Positions 18,666 to 26,531 of a stretch of 64,000 nt of DNA are shown in pieces (the first letter of the stretch is position 1; every line of letters begins with the position of its first letter). The notes under the pieces were generated by a model. The model searched no databases. It was not told the DNA's origin and was given only the letters and a program-made list of their open reading frames with translations. The position numbers were made by a program, and so were the translations under genes. Origin of the DNA: Acidobacteriota bacterium (GTDB lineage: Bacteria > Acidobacteriota > Thermoanaerobaculia > Thermoanaerobaculales > Thermoanaerobaculaceae); contig JACQZW010000045.1 of NCBI GenBank assembly GCA_016213675.1, positions 1 through 64,000 on the forward strand. Reading direction: 5' to 3'.

Positions 18666-19985
18666 TCAGAGCCCGAGCGAACGCAGCACCTTGCGCGGAT
18701 CCGAGGACCCGAAGCGCCGGATCATGCGCCGCATCTCGGCATACTGGCGGAGGAGCCGGTTGACCTCCTCGACGGTGGTCCCGGCTCCGCGGGCGATGCG
18801 CTTGCGCCGCGACCCGTTGACGATGTCCGGACGCCGGCGCTCCTGCGCAGTCATGGAGCTGATGATCGCTTCGAAGCGCGAGAGGCGGCGGTCGTCGACC
18901 TCGACGCCCTTGAGCGCCTTGGCGCCCGGGATGAAGTCCGCGATCTGAGAAAGGAGTCCGCCACCGCGCATCTGCTTGATCTGATCGCGGAGATCCTCGA
19001 GATCGAACTCGGACTTGCGCAGCTTCTTCTCGAGCTCCTCGGCCTGCTTGATGTCGACGACCTCCTGCGCCTTCTCGATGAAGGTGAGCATGTCGCCCAT
19101 GCCGAGGATGCGCGAGGCCATGCGGTCCGGGTAGAACGGCTCGAGGTCGCCCAACCGCTCGCCGATGCCGGCCAGGCGGATCGCCTTGCCGGTCGCCGAA
19201 ACCACCGACAACGCCGCCCCACCTCGCGCGTCGCCGTCCAGCTTCGTGAGGATCACGCCGGTCAGCGGTAGGCGCTCGCCGAATGCCTTGGCCGACTTGA
19301 CCGCGTCCTGCCCGGTCATCGCATCGGCGACGAACAGCACCTCCGACGGATCGAGGATACCGTGCAGCTCCACAAGCTCGGCCATCAGCGAGTCATCGAC
19401 GTGCAGGCGCCCTGCGGTGTCGAACAGGATCACCTCGTAGCCCTTCCGCCGCGCCTCGATAAGGGCGGCACGGGCGATCTCCGACGGGGTCGGCCAAGGA
19501 CGAGTGTCGAGGACGGGCAAACCCGCCTGGCTACCGAGCTGCTCGAGCTGCTCGCGAGCCGCAGGTCGTGCAGTGTCGGCAGGCACGAGCATGACGTGCT
19601 TCCCGAGCTTCCCTTTGATGAACACACCGAGCTTGGCGCAAGTCGTCGTCTTTCCTGTTCCCTGTAGTCCGACGAGGAGAACCGGCGCCGGGAAGCCCTT
19701 GAAGCGAAGCGGCTTGACCTCGCCGCCCAGGAGTCGCGCGAGCTCCTCGTGAACGATCTTGACGACCTGCTGGGCGGGACGCAGCGAGGTGAGGACCTCC
19801 TTCCCGACCGCGCGCTCGCGGACTCGCGTCGTGAAGTCCTTGACCACGGCGAGCGAGACATCGGCGCCCAGAAGCGCCCGCCGGATCTCGCCGAGTGCTT
19901 CGTCAACGTGCTTCTCGGTGAGGTGACCCTCACCGCGGAGTGTCTTGAAGACCCGCTGCAGCCTTTCGGAGATTGCCTCGAGCAT
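18666..19985 (-). CDS. ffh: Signal recognition particle protein Ffh
   Basis: SRP54 GTPase, 439 residues, which binds signal peptides and SRP RNA and delivers ribosomes to FtsY. NG domain: P-loop GLQGTGKTTTCAKL, DTAGR motif, TKLDGDARGGAALSV. The M domain at the C-terminus includes the RNA-binding helix-turn-helix (NGSRRKRIARGAGTTVEEVN). Start MLEAISERLQRVFKTLRG is canonical. First gene of the operon; TAGACT at 20006-20011 may be its -10 box, with GGGGGC as ribosome site. Confidence 0.97.
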   Translation of the reverse strand: MLEAISERLQRVFKTLRGEGHLTEKHVDEALGEIRRALLGADVSLAVVKDFTTRVRERAVGKEVLTSLRPAQQVVKIVHEELARLLGGEVKPLRFKGFPAPVLLVGLQGTGKTTTCAKLGVFIKGKLGKHVMLVPADTARPAAREQLEQLGSQAGLPVLDTRPWPTPSEIARAALIEARRKGYEVILFDTAGRLHVDDSLMAELVELHGILDPSEVLFVADAMTGQDAVKSAKAFGERLPLTGVILTKLDGDARGGAALSVVSATGKAIRLAGIGERLGDLEPFYPDRMASRILGMGDMLTFIEKAQEVVDIKQAEELEKKLRKSEFDLEDLRDQIKQMRGGGLLSQIADFIPGAKALKGVEVDDRRLSRFEAIISSMTAQERRRPDIVNGSRRKRIARGAGTTVEEVNRLLRQYAEMRRMIRRFGSSDPRKVLRSLGL

Positions 19986-20030
19986 TGCGCCCCCAGAAAG
20001 AGGGCAGTCTAGCCGTCCGCCGAGCCCGGC

Positions 20031-21173
20031 TCAAGGGCCGACGCGGGCGCCCCGGCGTGCGAGCCGCTCCTGCAACGACTTGACGCGGATCTCGAGCGCA
20101 GTCTTTTCCATCGCGAGACCGGCCTCCAGCATCAGAACCTCGAGGGCGGCGATGTTGCCGATGGGCCCGTCCTCCTGCTGATTGTCTCCGTAGAGCAGCG
20201 CGATGACGGAGTTGCTGAAGACCATCGGGATGACGATCGCCTCAAGGGGCCAGGCGCCGCCGAGCTGAGCGACGAGGTACTCGTTCCAGCGCCCGCCCGA
20301 CAGCGCGCCGCGGAAGGTCTCCCGCTTCCCGATCACCTCCGTGAACACGGACGGCTCGCCAACCGGGATGCGAATGGCCCGGACCCGCCGCTCGGGATCG
20401 CCCTCGGACTCGAGGCCCAGTTGACCCATTCCCTGAATGCCGTCCTTGGTGATCGAGAGGAGCAGGCAACGATGCGCGACCCCGGAGGCGTAGTGGAGGA
20501 TGCGCAACGTGATCTCCCCGGTGAACGCGGGGGAGCGGAGCTCCTCCATGATCGACTTGAGCGTGGCGAGGCTCGGCTCGACCGCAGCCCTGCCCCCTTT
20601 CGACACTCCGACCTCGACGGCCCGGGGGTCAGGCGCTCCAGGTCCTTTGAGCTGCCGGGAGTATGCTGCCTGCTCGCTCGCGCTGGTGAACTCCAGTGCG
20701 ACCTGCTCGGCGTTCAGGCCGGACTCGAGCAGGAACTCCCGGGCATCGACGCTCACCTCACCACGCTCAGGGATGGCGAGCGGCTCGAATTTGAAGAACC
20801 CGCCCTCCCAGCGCAACAGCTCTGAGATGATCTGCTGGGTCTGCTGCCGCAGCACCCCCTCGAGGTCCTGCGCCGTGACCACCTTCATGCCGATGAGAAT
20901 GCTGCCCAGGCGCTTCTCCTCCCGCGACCGATGCTGGATCTGGAGTGCCTTCGCCAACGACGCCTCGTCGATGAGCTTGCTGCAGACCAGGATGTGACCG
21001 AACGCCTCGCGAGCCGAGTTTGACGCCGCATAGATAATCCGGCCTTGGCGGAAGACGATCAGCCCACTTCCGTCGCGACACGTGAGCGTGAGCTTGCCGG
21101 TCTTCTCGCTCACTGAAAGGAGCTGCAGGATCTCGGCCAGTCCGAGGTCCTCCAGCTTACCGACCAGGCTCAT
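20031..21173 (-). CDS. DUF4388 (PATAN) domain protein
   Basis: A 380-residue protein. Residues 1-100 match the DUF4388/PATAN domain by eye: GKLEDLGLAEILQLLSVSEKTG and a GSGLIVFRQGRIIYAASN hairpin. Such domains are common in Acidobacteria, Myxococcota and Deinococcota and are often linked to signalling or gliding. The C-terminal half (about 210-350) resembles a degenerate GAF-like fold (SVIALLYGDNQQ). No catalytic residues recognised. It lies downstream of radC in the same direction, separated by a 299-base non-coding stretch with a palindromic repeat. Confidence 0.75.
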   Translation of the reverse strand: MSLVGKLEDLGLAEILQLLSVSEKTGKLTLTCRDGSGLIVFRQGRIIYAASNSAREAFGHILVCSKLIDEASLAKALQIQHRSREEKRLGSILIGMKVVTAQDLEGVLRQQTQQIISELLRWEGGFFKFEPLAIPERGEVSVDAREFLLESGLNAEQVALEFTSASEQAAYSRQLKGPGAPDPRAVEVGVSKGGRAAVEPSLATLKSIMEELRSPAFTGEITLRILHYASGVAHRCLLLSITKDGIQGMGQLGLESEGDPERRVRAIRIPVGEPSVFTEVIGKRETFRGALSGGRWNEYLVAQLGGAWPLEAIVIPMVFSNSVIALLYGDNQQEDGPIGNIAALEVLMLEAGLAMEKTALEIRVKSLQERLARRGARVGP

Positions 21174-21472
21174 CCCGACCCCCTCGTCCCGGGCATCGCC
21201 ATCCCCGGTTCATGCCGTGCGCCGGCTCGCCGCCCAGCGCAATCGGCACACGAGCGAAGAGCCCTCTGCAAGCACCTTCCAAGTGACATCGACCACCCTC
21301 GTCATTGCTTCGGCCCTTCGGCCTCCTCGCAATGACGGTCACTCTCTCGAAGAAGCGGCCCGCACGGGCCGTACAGCGCTCGCAACAAAGCAGGTTCTTT
21401 CTGACACCGCGATTCTACGTTCTGTCGTGAGATTCGACAATGCCGCCCTGGGTCGCACTACGAGGGTGCGCC
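21174..21472. other. Non-coding region between radC and the DUF4388 gene
   Basis: 299 bases with no supportable gene. It holds the palindromic repeat at 21301-21336. Otherwise I see no promoter, terminator or RNA structure I would defend. Confidence 0.6.
21301..21336. repeat. Palindromic repeat (REP/MITE-like)
   Basis: 36 bases bounded by perfect 8-base arms GTCATTGC and GCAATGAC, with an inner imperfect palindrome built on CGGCCCTTCGGCC. The unit resembles intergenic REP-like repeats seen in many copies in other genomes. Only one copy was found in this window. Confidence 0.6.
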
Positions 21473-22159
21473 TCATGCGGAGGCGATCACGCCCCGCTGT
21501 CGAAGTGAGACGAAGCCGCCGCCGGCCACGACGAGGTGGTCGAGGACAGCAATCGATAGGAGCTTCCCGGCCTGCACCAACCTGCGGGTGAGGTCGAGAT
21601 CGTCCTCGCTCGGGCTCGGGTCTCCGGACGGGTGGGTGTGCCAGACGATGACCCCGTTGGCTCCCTCGGTGATCCCCCGGCGAAACACCTCCGAAGGTTC
21701 CACCGTGGTGTGAGTGCGGGCGCCCCGGTGGAGGACGAGGTCCCGAACGAGCCGATGGCGTGCATCGAGGCAGAGGACCCCGAACACCTCGACACGCTCG
21801 CGGCCATGGCGCTGCACGATGTAGTCGGCGACGAGTTCGGGTCGGTCGAGCAGTGGCCGGTCCTCGAGCCTGCTGTAGGCCAGACGCCGCCCGAGCTCGA
21901 GTGCCGCTGCCAGCTCGGCCGACTTGGCGGCCCCGATTCCCGGCCTCACCTGCAACTCGGCCGCGTCGAGCGCGGCCAGTCCGGTCAAGCCGCCGGCCTC
22001 CTCGAGCCAGCGCCTGGAGTACTCCAGCACCGGCTCCCCGCGTATGCCCGTTCGGAGCAGAACGGCCAACAGCTCGACGTCCGACAGCGCTCCGGCTCCC
22101 CGGCTCAGGAGCTTCTCCCGCGGACGTTCTTCGGGCAGCAGCTCCGCGACCCGGGTCAC
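21473..22159 (-). CDS. radC: RadC-family JAB/MPN domain protein
   Basis: A 228-residue RadC homologue. Residues about 1-100 form a helix-hairpin-helix part (GIGAAKSAELAAALELGRR). The C-terminal JAB1/MPN metalloprotease-like domain has the zinc motif HTHPSGDPSPSEDD. The old link to DNA repair is not supported; function remains uncertain. GTG 22159 overlaps the sirtuin stop by 4 bases (GTGA), and MTRVAELLPEERPREKLL is a typical N-terminus. Confidence 0.9.
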   Translation of the reverse strand: MTRVAELLPEERPREKLLSRGAGALSDVELLAVLLRTGIRGEPVLEYSRRWLEEAGGLTGLAALDAAELQVRPGIGAAKSAELAAALELGRRLAYSRLEDRPLLDRPELVADYIVQRHGRERVEVFGVLCLDARHRLVRDLVLHRGARTHTTVEPSEVFRRGITEGANGVIVWHTHPSGDPSPSEDDLDLTRRLVQAGKLLSIAVLDHLVVAGGGFVSLRQRGVIASA

Positions 22160-22902
22160 GCCGGCTTGCCCATGAGTGCTGCCAATCGCGGCAGCACGTC
22201 GCCGGACGGGCCCCGAAGCTGCACGGTGGCCACATGCGCGAGGGCGCTCGGATCCGGGTTGACCTCGATGACCTTTCCCCCATGCCTGGCGGTCACTTCG
22301 ACCAGGCCGGCGGCCGGGTAAACGACGGCGGACGTCCCGACGACGACGAGCACCTCGGCCTCCTCGGCAGCCTGGGACGCGATCTGCAGCACGTCCTGTG
22401 GCAGGAACTCGCCGAACCAGACGACGCCAGGCCGTTCCAGGCCTCCGCAAGCAGCGCACCGGGGAGGCAACTCGGGGAAGGGTACCGTCCTGTCGTCGCG
22501 TTCCCGACCGCAGGCGAGGCAGCGCACCCGCCAGATGTTGCCGTGGAGCTCGAGCACCCGATCGGCACCGGCGAGCTGGTGGAGTCCGTCGACGTTCTGG
22601 GTGATCAGGTGATACTCCTCGAAGCACCCCTGCCATCGGGCCAGCACGTCGTGACCCGGGTTGGGGCGGACCCCGACGAGCTTGCGTCGCCGCTCCTCAT
22701 AGAAACGCCAGACCCGGAGAGGATCGGCGAGGAACCCCTGCGGGGAAGCCACTTCCTCGACCGGGCGTCCTTCCCACAGGCCCCCCGACCCCCGAAACGT
22801 CGGCACCCCGCTCTCCGCCGACACCCCGGCACCCGTGAGCACGGCGATGCGCCTCGCACCTGCCAGCAGCGCCGCCGCCTGCGTCAACGCCTCCGTGACC
22901 AT
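22156..22902 (-). CDS. cobB: NAD-dependent protein deacylase, sirtuin
   Basis: A 248-residue Sir2 family enzyme that removes acyl groups from protein lysines with NAD. GAGVSAESGVPTFRG, the NVDGLHQLAG motif and the catalytic His in ELHGN are present. Two CxxC pairs (CLACG, CAACG) bind zinc. The Tyr-x-x-Arg pair (YEER) typical of class III desuccinylases/demalonylases is visible, as in E. coli CobB and SIRT5, so it may prefer acidic acyl groups. The ATG has TAGAAT exactly 6 bases upstream (leaderless type). Coupled to radC. Confidence 0.93.
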   Translation of the reverse strand: MVTEALTQAAALLAGARRIAVLTGAGVSAESGVPTFRGSGGLWEGRPVEEVASPQGFLADPLRVWRFYEERRRKLVGVRPNPGHDVLARWQGCFEEYHLITQNVDGLHQLAGADRVLELHGNIWRVRCLACGRERDDRTVPFPELPPRCAACGGLERPGVVWFGEFLPQDVLQIASQAAEEAEVLVVVGTSAVVYPAAGLVEVTARHGGKVIEVNPDPSALAHVATVQLRGPSGDVLPRLAALMGKPA

Positions 22903-22908
22903 GCGCGC

Positions 22909-22914
22909 ATTCTA
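22909..22914 (-). promoter_or_regulatory. -10 box for a leaderless transcript of the sirtuin gene
   Basis: TAGAAT on the minus strand, 6 bases (GCGCGC), then ATG 22902; one of the best examples of this layout in the window. Confidence 0.5.
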
Positions 22915-22979
22915 GCCCGACCGGGGCGATTGGGCACGGACTTGAGATACCATCGGGACCAGCAGCGGGAGGAGCCGAG

Positions 22980-23750
22980 ATGGCCGATCAGGTTGTCGTC
23001 AAGTCCAGCGGGGCGGTGGTCGAGGTCATGCTCAACAGACCCGAGCGCAGGAACGCACTCGATGCGGCGCTGCTGACCGAGTTGCTCGACAAGCTCTCGG
23101 GCGTCGTGGCACTTCCGAGTGCCCATGTCGTGGTCCTCCACGGTGCCGGGCCGGGCTTCTGCTCCGGTGCGGATCTCGAGATGATGGCGGACCTGCCCCG
23201 TGACCGGACCGCAGACGCCTTCATGCCGGCGGTGGACACCTTCCAGCAGATCGTCTTCCTCCTCGCGACCGCCCCGAAGGTCACGATGGCCTGCATCCAC
23301 GGGTTCGCGTTCGGCGCGGGGCTGGACCTCTGCCTGGCCTGCGACCTGCGCGTGGCGGCGTCCGGCACTCAGTTCGCATCGAGCTTCGTCCGTTACGGGT
23401 TGGTACCCGACGGCGGGGGCACGTGGGCACTCCCCCGCCTGATCGGCATGGGGCCGGCCATGGCGCTCCTGCTCTCCGGTGATCCGATCGACGCCGAGGG
23501 CGCGTACCGACTCGGTCTGGTCCACCGGCGGACTGCGGCCGGGCGTCACCTCATCGACTCGCTCGTTTGGGCGGAGGAGCTTGCCAAGCGGTCGCTGCCG
23601 GCGCAGATCGCCATCAAGCGGCTCGCCCGGATCGATCCTCGGCTGACGCTCTCCGCCGCGCTGAAGGAGGAGCGTGAAGCGCAGCGCCGGATCGTCGACG
23701 ATGGCGAGCCGTTCCGCTTCCTGCACCCGGTAATGAAGAGCGACGGCTAG
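22980..23750 (+). CDS. Enoyl-CoA hydratase/isomerase family protein
   Basis: A 256-residue crotonase-fold protein. The oxyanion-hole segments GPGFCSGADLEMM and HGFAFGAGLDLCLACDLRVAA are intact. Whether it hydrates enoyl-CoA, isomerises it or acts on another CoA ester cannot be told; the position of the first classical catalytic Glu is not clear. GGAGGAGCC precedes ATG 22980. It is a single gene between the divergent sirtuin and a convergent transporter gene. Confidence 0.85.
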   Translation: MADQVVVKSSGAVVEVMLNRPERRNALDAALLTELLDKLSGVVALPSAHVVVLHGAGPGFCSGADLEMMADLPRDRTADAFMPAVDTFQQIVFLLATAPKVTMACIHGFAFGAGLDLCLACDLRVAASGTQFASSFVRYGLVPDGGGTWALPRLIGMGPAMALLLSGDPIDAEGAYRLGLVHRRTAAGRHLIDSLVWAEELAKRSLPAQIAIKRLARIDPRLTLSAALKEEREAQRRIVDDGEPFRFLHPVMKSDG

Positions 23751-23764
23751 CTCGCCGGTGCTCC

Positions 23765-24679
23765 TCAGCTCGAGAGGAGCATGGTCCAGGCCGGGTAGGA
23801 CAGGAAGGACGCCACGGTCGTTGCCAGGATGCAGGCACCGGCGAGATCCGTGTCGCCCCCCAGCTCCGCAGCCACGGGATACGACGCCACGGCGGTCGGG
23901 GCGGCCAGGAGCAGGACGCCGACCGCAGTCTCGAGGGAGTCGGCCCCGAGCGCCGTCAGCGCCCACCAGCCCAGTGCAGGTGTGACGATCAGCTTGATGA
24001 TCGACGCCACCGCGGTCAGTTTCCACACACCACGCCACCGGCTCGCTCCGAGCTGTCCGCCGAGAGCGAGCAGCGCTGCCGGCAGCGCGAAGTCCGACAA
24101 CACCGTCAGGGTGCCCTCCACCCAGGCCCACGGCTGCCAGTGGAGGGCGGCCAGGACCACTCCGACGAGGGCGGCCGCGACCATCGGGTTGGCCGCCACG
24201 CGTGCCGCCAGCCTGAAACCCCCACCTCGTCGATCCCGTGAAGCCTCCAGCACGGCGACCGCCAGGAGGTTCATCAGCAGGATCAGGATCGCGGACGTGA
24301 CGACGGCCTGGCGCAAGCCGGCCTCGCCGGTCGCCGCCCGGACCACCGGGAACGCGACGTACGCGAGGTTCCCGCGCATCGCAGCCTGGGACAGTACGCC
24401 CTGCTGCCGTGGCGGCAGGCCCCTCAGCCGGGCCAGGAGCAAGACGGTCACGGCCGTGAGACCGACTGCGGTGCATGTGACGACGACGCTTCGCACCGAG
24501 AAGCTGACTGCCAGGGGAGTCGTGCCGACCTTGAGCAGGAAGAAGGCCGGCAGCGCGATGTTCGCAACCAGTCGATTGAGGCCGACGGCGGCTCCTTCGG
24601 GCAGAATGCCGGTTCGCCGCGCGACCGCGCCCGCGGCCAAGACCAGGAAGACCGGCACCAGGCCGGCGAGCACGCCCAT
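23765..24679 (-). CDS. AEC-family (auxin efflux carrier-like) transporter
   Basis: A 304-residue integral membrane protein with about ten hydrophobic helices and the family pattern LVPVFLVLAAGAVARRTGILPEG at the N-terminus. Members export or import organic acids and similar anions in bacteria; the substrate here is unknown. A TAGACT box lies 8 bases before ATG 24679, so its mRNA probably has almost no leader. A Rho-independent terminator (24759-24788) separates it from the sulfur island upstream, so it is probably not part of that regulon. Confidence 0.85.
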   Translation of the reverse strand: MGVLAGLVPVFLVLAAGAVARRTGILPEGAAVGLNRLVANIALPAFFLLKVGTTPLAVSFSVRSVVVTCTAVGLTAVTVLLLARLRGLPPRQQGVLSQAAMRGNLAYVAFPVVRAATGEAGLRQAVVTSAILILLMNLLAVAVLEASRDRRGGGFRLAARVAANPMVAAALVGVVLAALHWQPWAWVEGTLTVLSDFALPAALLALGGQLGASRWRGVWKLTAVASIIKLIVTPALGWWALTALGADSLETAVGVLLLAAPTAVASYPVAAELGGDTDLAGACILATTVASFLSYPAWTMLLSS

Positions 24680-24687
24680 CGTGCGTC

Positions 24688-24693
24688 AGTCTA
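24688..24693 (-). promoter_or_regulatory. -10 box of the AEC transporter gene
   Basis: TAGACT on the minus strand, 8 bases before ATG 24679, giving a predicted leader of one or two bases. Confidence 0.35.
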
Positions 24694-24758
24694 TACAACC
24701 CACCGCGATCCGCCCCGTTGCGGGCCGCGCCATCCAGCCGCGAGGTGATGCTGGCCTG

Positions 24759-24788
24759 GAAAAAAGAACGCCACGCCTGGGCGTGGCG
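24759..24788 (-). terminator. Rho-independent terminator
   Basis: Minus-strand hairpin with 8-bp arms CGCCACGC / GCGTGGCG and a 4-base loop (24769-24788), followed by TTCTTTTTT (24760-24768). It ends transcription coming from the sulfur island side, either from the sigma54 regulator gene or from the predicted small RNA promoter. Confidence 0.8.
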
Positions 24789-24983
24789 AAGAGCCTCGAA
24801 ACTCTGGCTCCAAGAAGAGTGGGATGAAGAGGGGCCCGGAGGCAAGTCACCTTCGGGCCCCAGGGGGGGCTGATCTCACACCTTCGACTGCACCGTCCTT
24901 TCGGCCACGTCGTCTTCCGCTTCTCCCGCCGCACGCACGTGAGGACCTGGCCATCCTGCCCCGGGCCGCAACGGGGATCCGGC
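24759..24983 (-). ncRNA. Predicted sigma54-dependent small RNA
   Basis: About 225 bases between a sigma54-like promoter (24995-25009) and a strong terminator (24759-24788), with no convincing gene. The transcript would fold into a 12-bp hairpin (24831-24861, arms GGGGCCCG / CGGGCCCC plus four inner pairs, loop of 7), a smaller GAGCC/GGCTC hairpin (24791-24810) and the terminator stem. Two small frames exist: 35 codons from ATG 24954 (very Arg-rich) and 20 codons from GTG 24938; neither has a good ribosome site. The regulatory setup parallels known sigma54-dependent small RNAs (Qrr, CrcZ, GlmY), but the sequence resembles none I know. A short peptide mRNA is the alternative. Confidence 0.5.
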
Positions 24984-24994
24984 AGAATGTGAAA

Positions 24995-25009
24995 GCAAGG
25001 CATGTGCCC
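24995..25009 (-). promoter_or_regulatory. Sigma54 (-24/-12) promoter of the predicted small RNA
   Basis: Minus-strand GGGCAC-N5-TTGC followed by TTTC; only the first base departs from TGGCAC-N5-TTGC. A start site near 24983 is expected. An inverted repeat GTCAC-N6-GTAAC is centred 84 bases upstream of the -24 GG. Confidence 0.6.
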
Positions 25010-25083
25010 AGTTGAACCGCAGACGTATCACATTGACAAATCGGGCTTTCACGCTCCCTGCGCCGATTGCCGACAGACTCGCG

Positions 25084-25099
25084 GTCACGTCCCCGTAAC
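25084..25099. promoter_or_regulatory. Inverted repeat GTCAC-N6-GTAAC, predicted activator site (E)
   Basis: 16-base inverted repeat between the regulator stop codon and the predicted small RNA promoter. Same motif as at 39268, 47389, 47506, 50246 and 55015. Confidence 0.6.
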
Positions 25100-25151
25100 G
25101 GACGACCGGAACGTCGCGTCTGCCGGGAAGCAGCGGTAACGACAGTCCGGA

Positions 25152-26531
25152 CTAGTCGTCGCTCAGGATGCTGTAATTCTTGATCTTCTCCCAGAGCGTC
25201 TTGCGGGAGACTCCGAGCTTCTCCGCGGCCTCGCTGCGCCGCCCCTCGGTGGACGAGAGGGCCGACCTGATCGCCTCGATCTCCGCCTGCTCGACCGCTT
25301 CCTGGAGCGTGACCACGCGCGGCGCCGCCTCCCGCCGGGGCAGGCTGCCCGCCCCCCGTACCGGACCCGGCAGCTCGTCGGCCGTGATCCGCGGACCCCG
25401 GCAGAACAGGACGGCCCGCTCGACGACATTGCGCAGTTCGCGGACGTTCCCAGGCCAGGCGTAGGCGTCGAAGCACTCCAGCACCGAGTCGGTGAACCCC
25501 TCGATCACCTTGGCCCGCTCCTTGGCGAACTCTTCCAGGAAGACCTGGGCCAGGACGGGAATGTCCTCGCGGCGCTCGCGCAAGGTCGGCAGGTGGATCG
25601 CAACCGTGTTGATCCGGAAGAAGAGATCCTCCCTGAACTTGGAGGCGGCGATGTCCTCCTCGAGCGGGCGCAGGGAGGCCGATACGATGCGGACATCGAC
25701 GTTAATGGGCTTGTGCGAGCCGAGCCGTTCGATTTGGCGCTCCTGGAGCACGCGCAGCAGTTTCACCTGGAACGACAGCGGCAGCTCGCCGATCTCGTCG
25801 AGGAACAACGTGCCACCGCTGGCGGCCTCGAACCGACCGAGGTGGCGCTCGTTGGCCCCCGTGAAGGCGCCCTTCTCGTAGCCGAAGAGCTCCGACTCGA
25901 TGAGCGATTCGGGAAGCGAGGCGCAGCTCACCCTGATGTAAGCCTTGGCCTTGCGGGGCGAGTTGAAGTGAATCGCCGAGGCGACGAGCTCCTTGCCGGT
26001 GCCACTCTCGCCCTGGACCAGCACGTTGGCCTCGGAGTCGGCGACCACGCGGATGAGCTCAAACACCTCGCGCATCTTCTTGGACTTCCCGACGATGTTC
26101 CCGAACGAGAAACGCTTCTCCAACTGCTCCTGGAGCCTGATGTTCTGCTCCTTGAGCAGTCGGAAGTTGCACACGTTGTTGAGCCGGAGGAGGAGCTGGA
26201 CCATCGAGAACGGCTTGGCGATGAAATCCGCCGCGCCTTGCCGCATCGCCTCCACCGCGCTGTCCACCGTGCCGTGTGCAGTGATCAGCACCACGGTGGT
26301 GTCGGGCTGCAGCGCCTTGACGCGGCGCAGCACCTCCATGCCGTCCATCTTGGGCATCAGCAGATCGGTGAGGACGAGGTCGTGGAGGTGCCTCTCGAAC
26401 AGCGCCATGGCCTTCACGCCGTCCTCGGCCACGTCCACGTCCCAGCCCTCCTTGCGCAGGGCGTCGGCGATGGTGATGCGCAGGATCGGCTCGTCCTCGA
26501 CGATGAGCAGCCGGCGTCCGCAGATGGTCAT
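25152..26531 (-). CDS. Sigma54-dependent response regulator (NtrC family)
   Basis: A 459-residue activator. Residues 1-120 form a receiver domain with the phospho-acceptor Asp in LVLTDLLMPKMDG and the conserved Lys in IAKPF. The AAA+ domain (about 145-385) has the Walker A motif GESGTGKE, the sigma54-contact loop GAFTGA and LFLDEIGELP. A Fis-type helix-turn-helix ends the protein (RRSEAAEKLGVSRKTLWEKI). ATG 26531 overlaps the kinase stop (ATGA). Being last in an operon with its own sigma54 promoter, it should amplify its own expression. It is the natural candidate to bind the GTYAC-N6-GTAAC repeats of the island. Confidence 0.95.
   Translation of the reverse strand: MTICGRRLLIVEDEPILRITIADALRKEGWDVDVAEDGVKAMALFERHLHDLVLTDLLMPKMDGMEVLRRVKALQPDTTVVLITAHGTVDSAVEAMRQGAADFIAKPFSMVQLLLRLNNVCNFRLLKEQNIRLQEQLEKRFSFGNIVGKSKKMREVFELIRVVADSEANVLVQGESGTGKELVASAIHFNSPRKAKAYIRVSCASLPESLIESELFGYEKGAFTGANERHLGRFEAASGGTLFLDEIGELPLSFQVKLLRVLQERQIERLGSHKPINVDVRIVSASLRPLEEDIAASKFREDLFFRINTVAIHLPTLRERREDIPVLAQVFLEEFAKERAKVIEGFTDSVLECFDAYAWPGNVRELRNVVERAVLFCRGPRITADELPGPVRGAGSLPRREAAPRVVTLQEAVEQAEIEAIRSALSSTEGRRSEAAEKLGVSRKTLWEKIKNYSILSDD

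Larger units (their letters stand above)
24680..25151. other. 472-base region without a protein gene
   Basis: Between the sigma54 regulator and the AEC transporter. It contains, right to left, the inverted repeat E, the sigma54-like promoter, the predicted small RNA with its hairpins, the terminator and the -10 box of the transporter gene. Confidence 0.6.

Noticed and set aside
24847-24954. 35-codon frame inside the predicted small RNA
   Set aside because: Very Arg-rich product, weak ribosome site; more likely chance than a gene, though not excluded.
24686-25003. 105-codon minus-strand frame across the terminator
   Set aside because: It runs through the sigma54 promoter, the terminator hairpin and the -10 box of the transporter gene.
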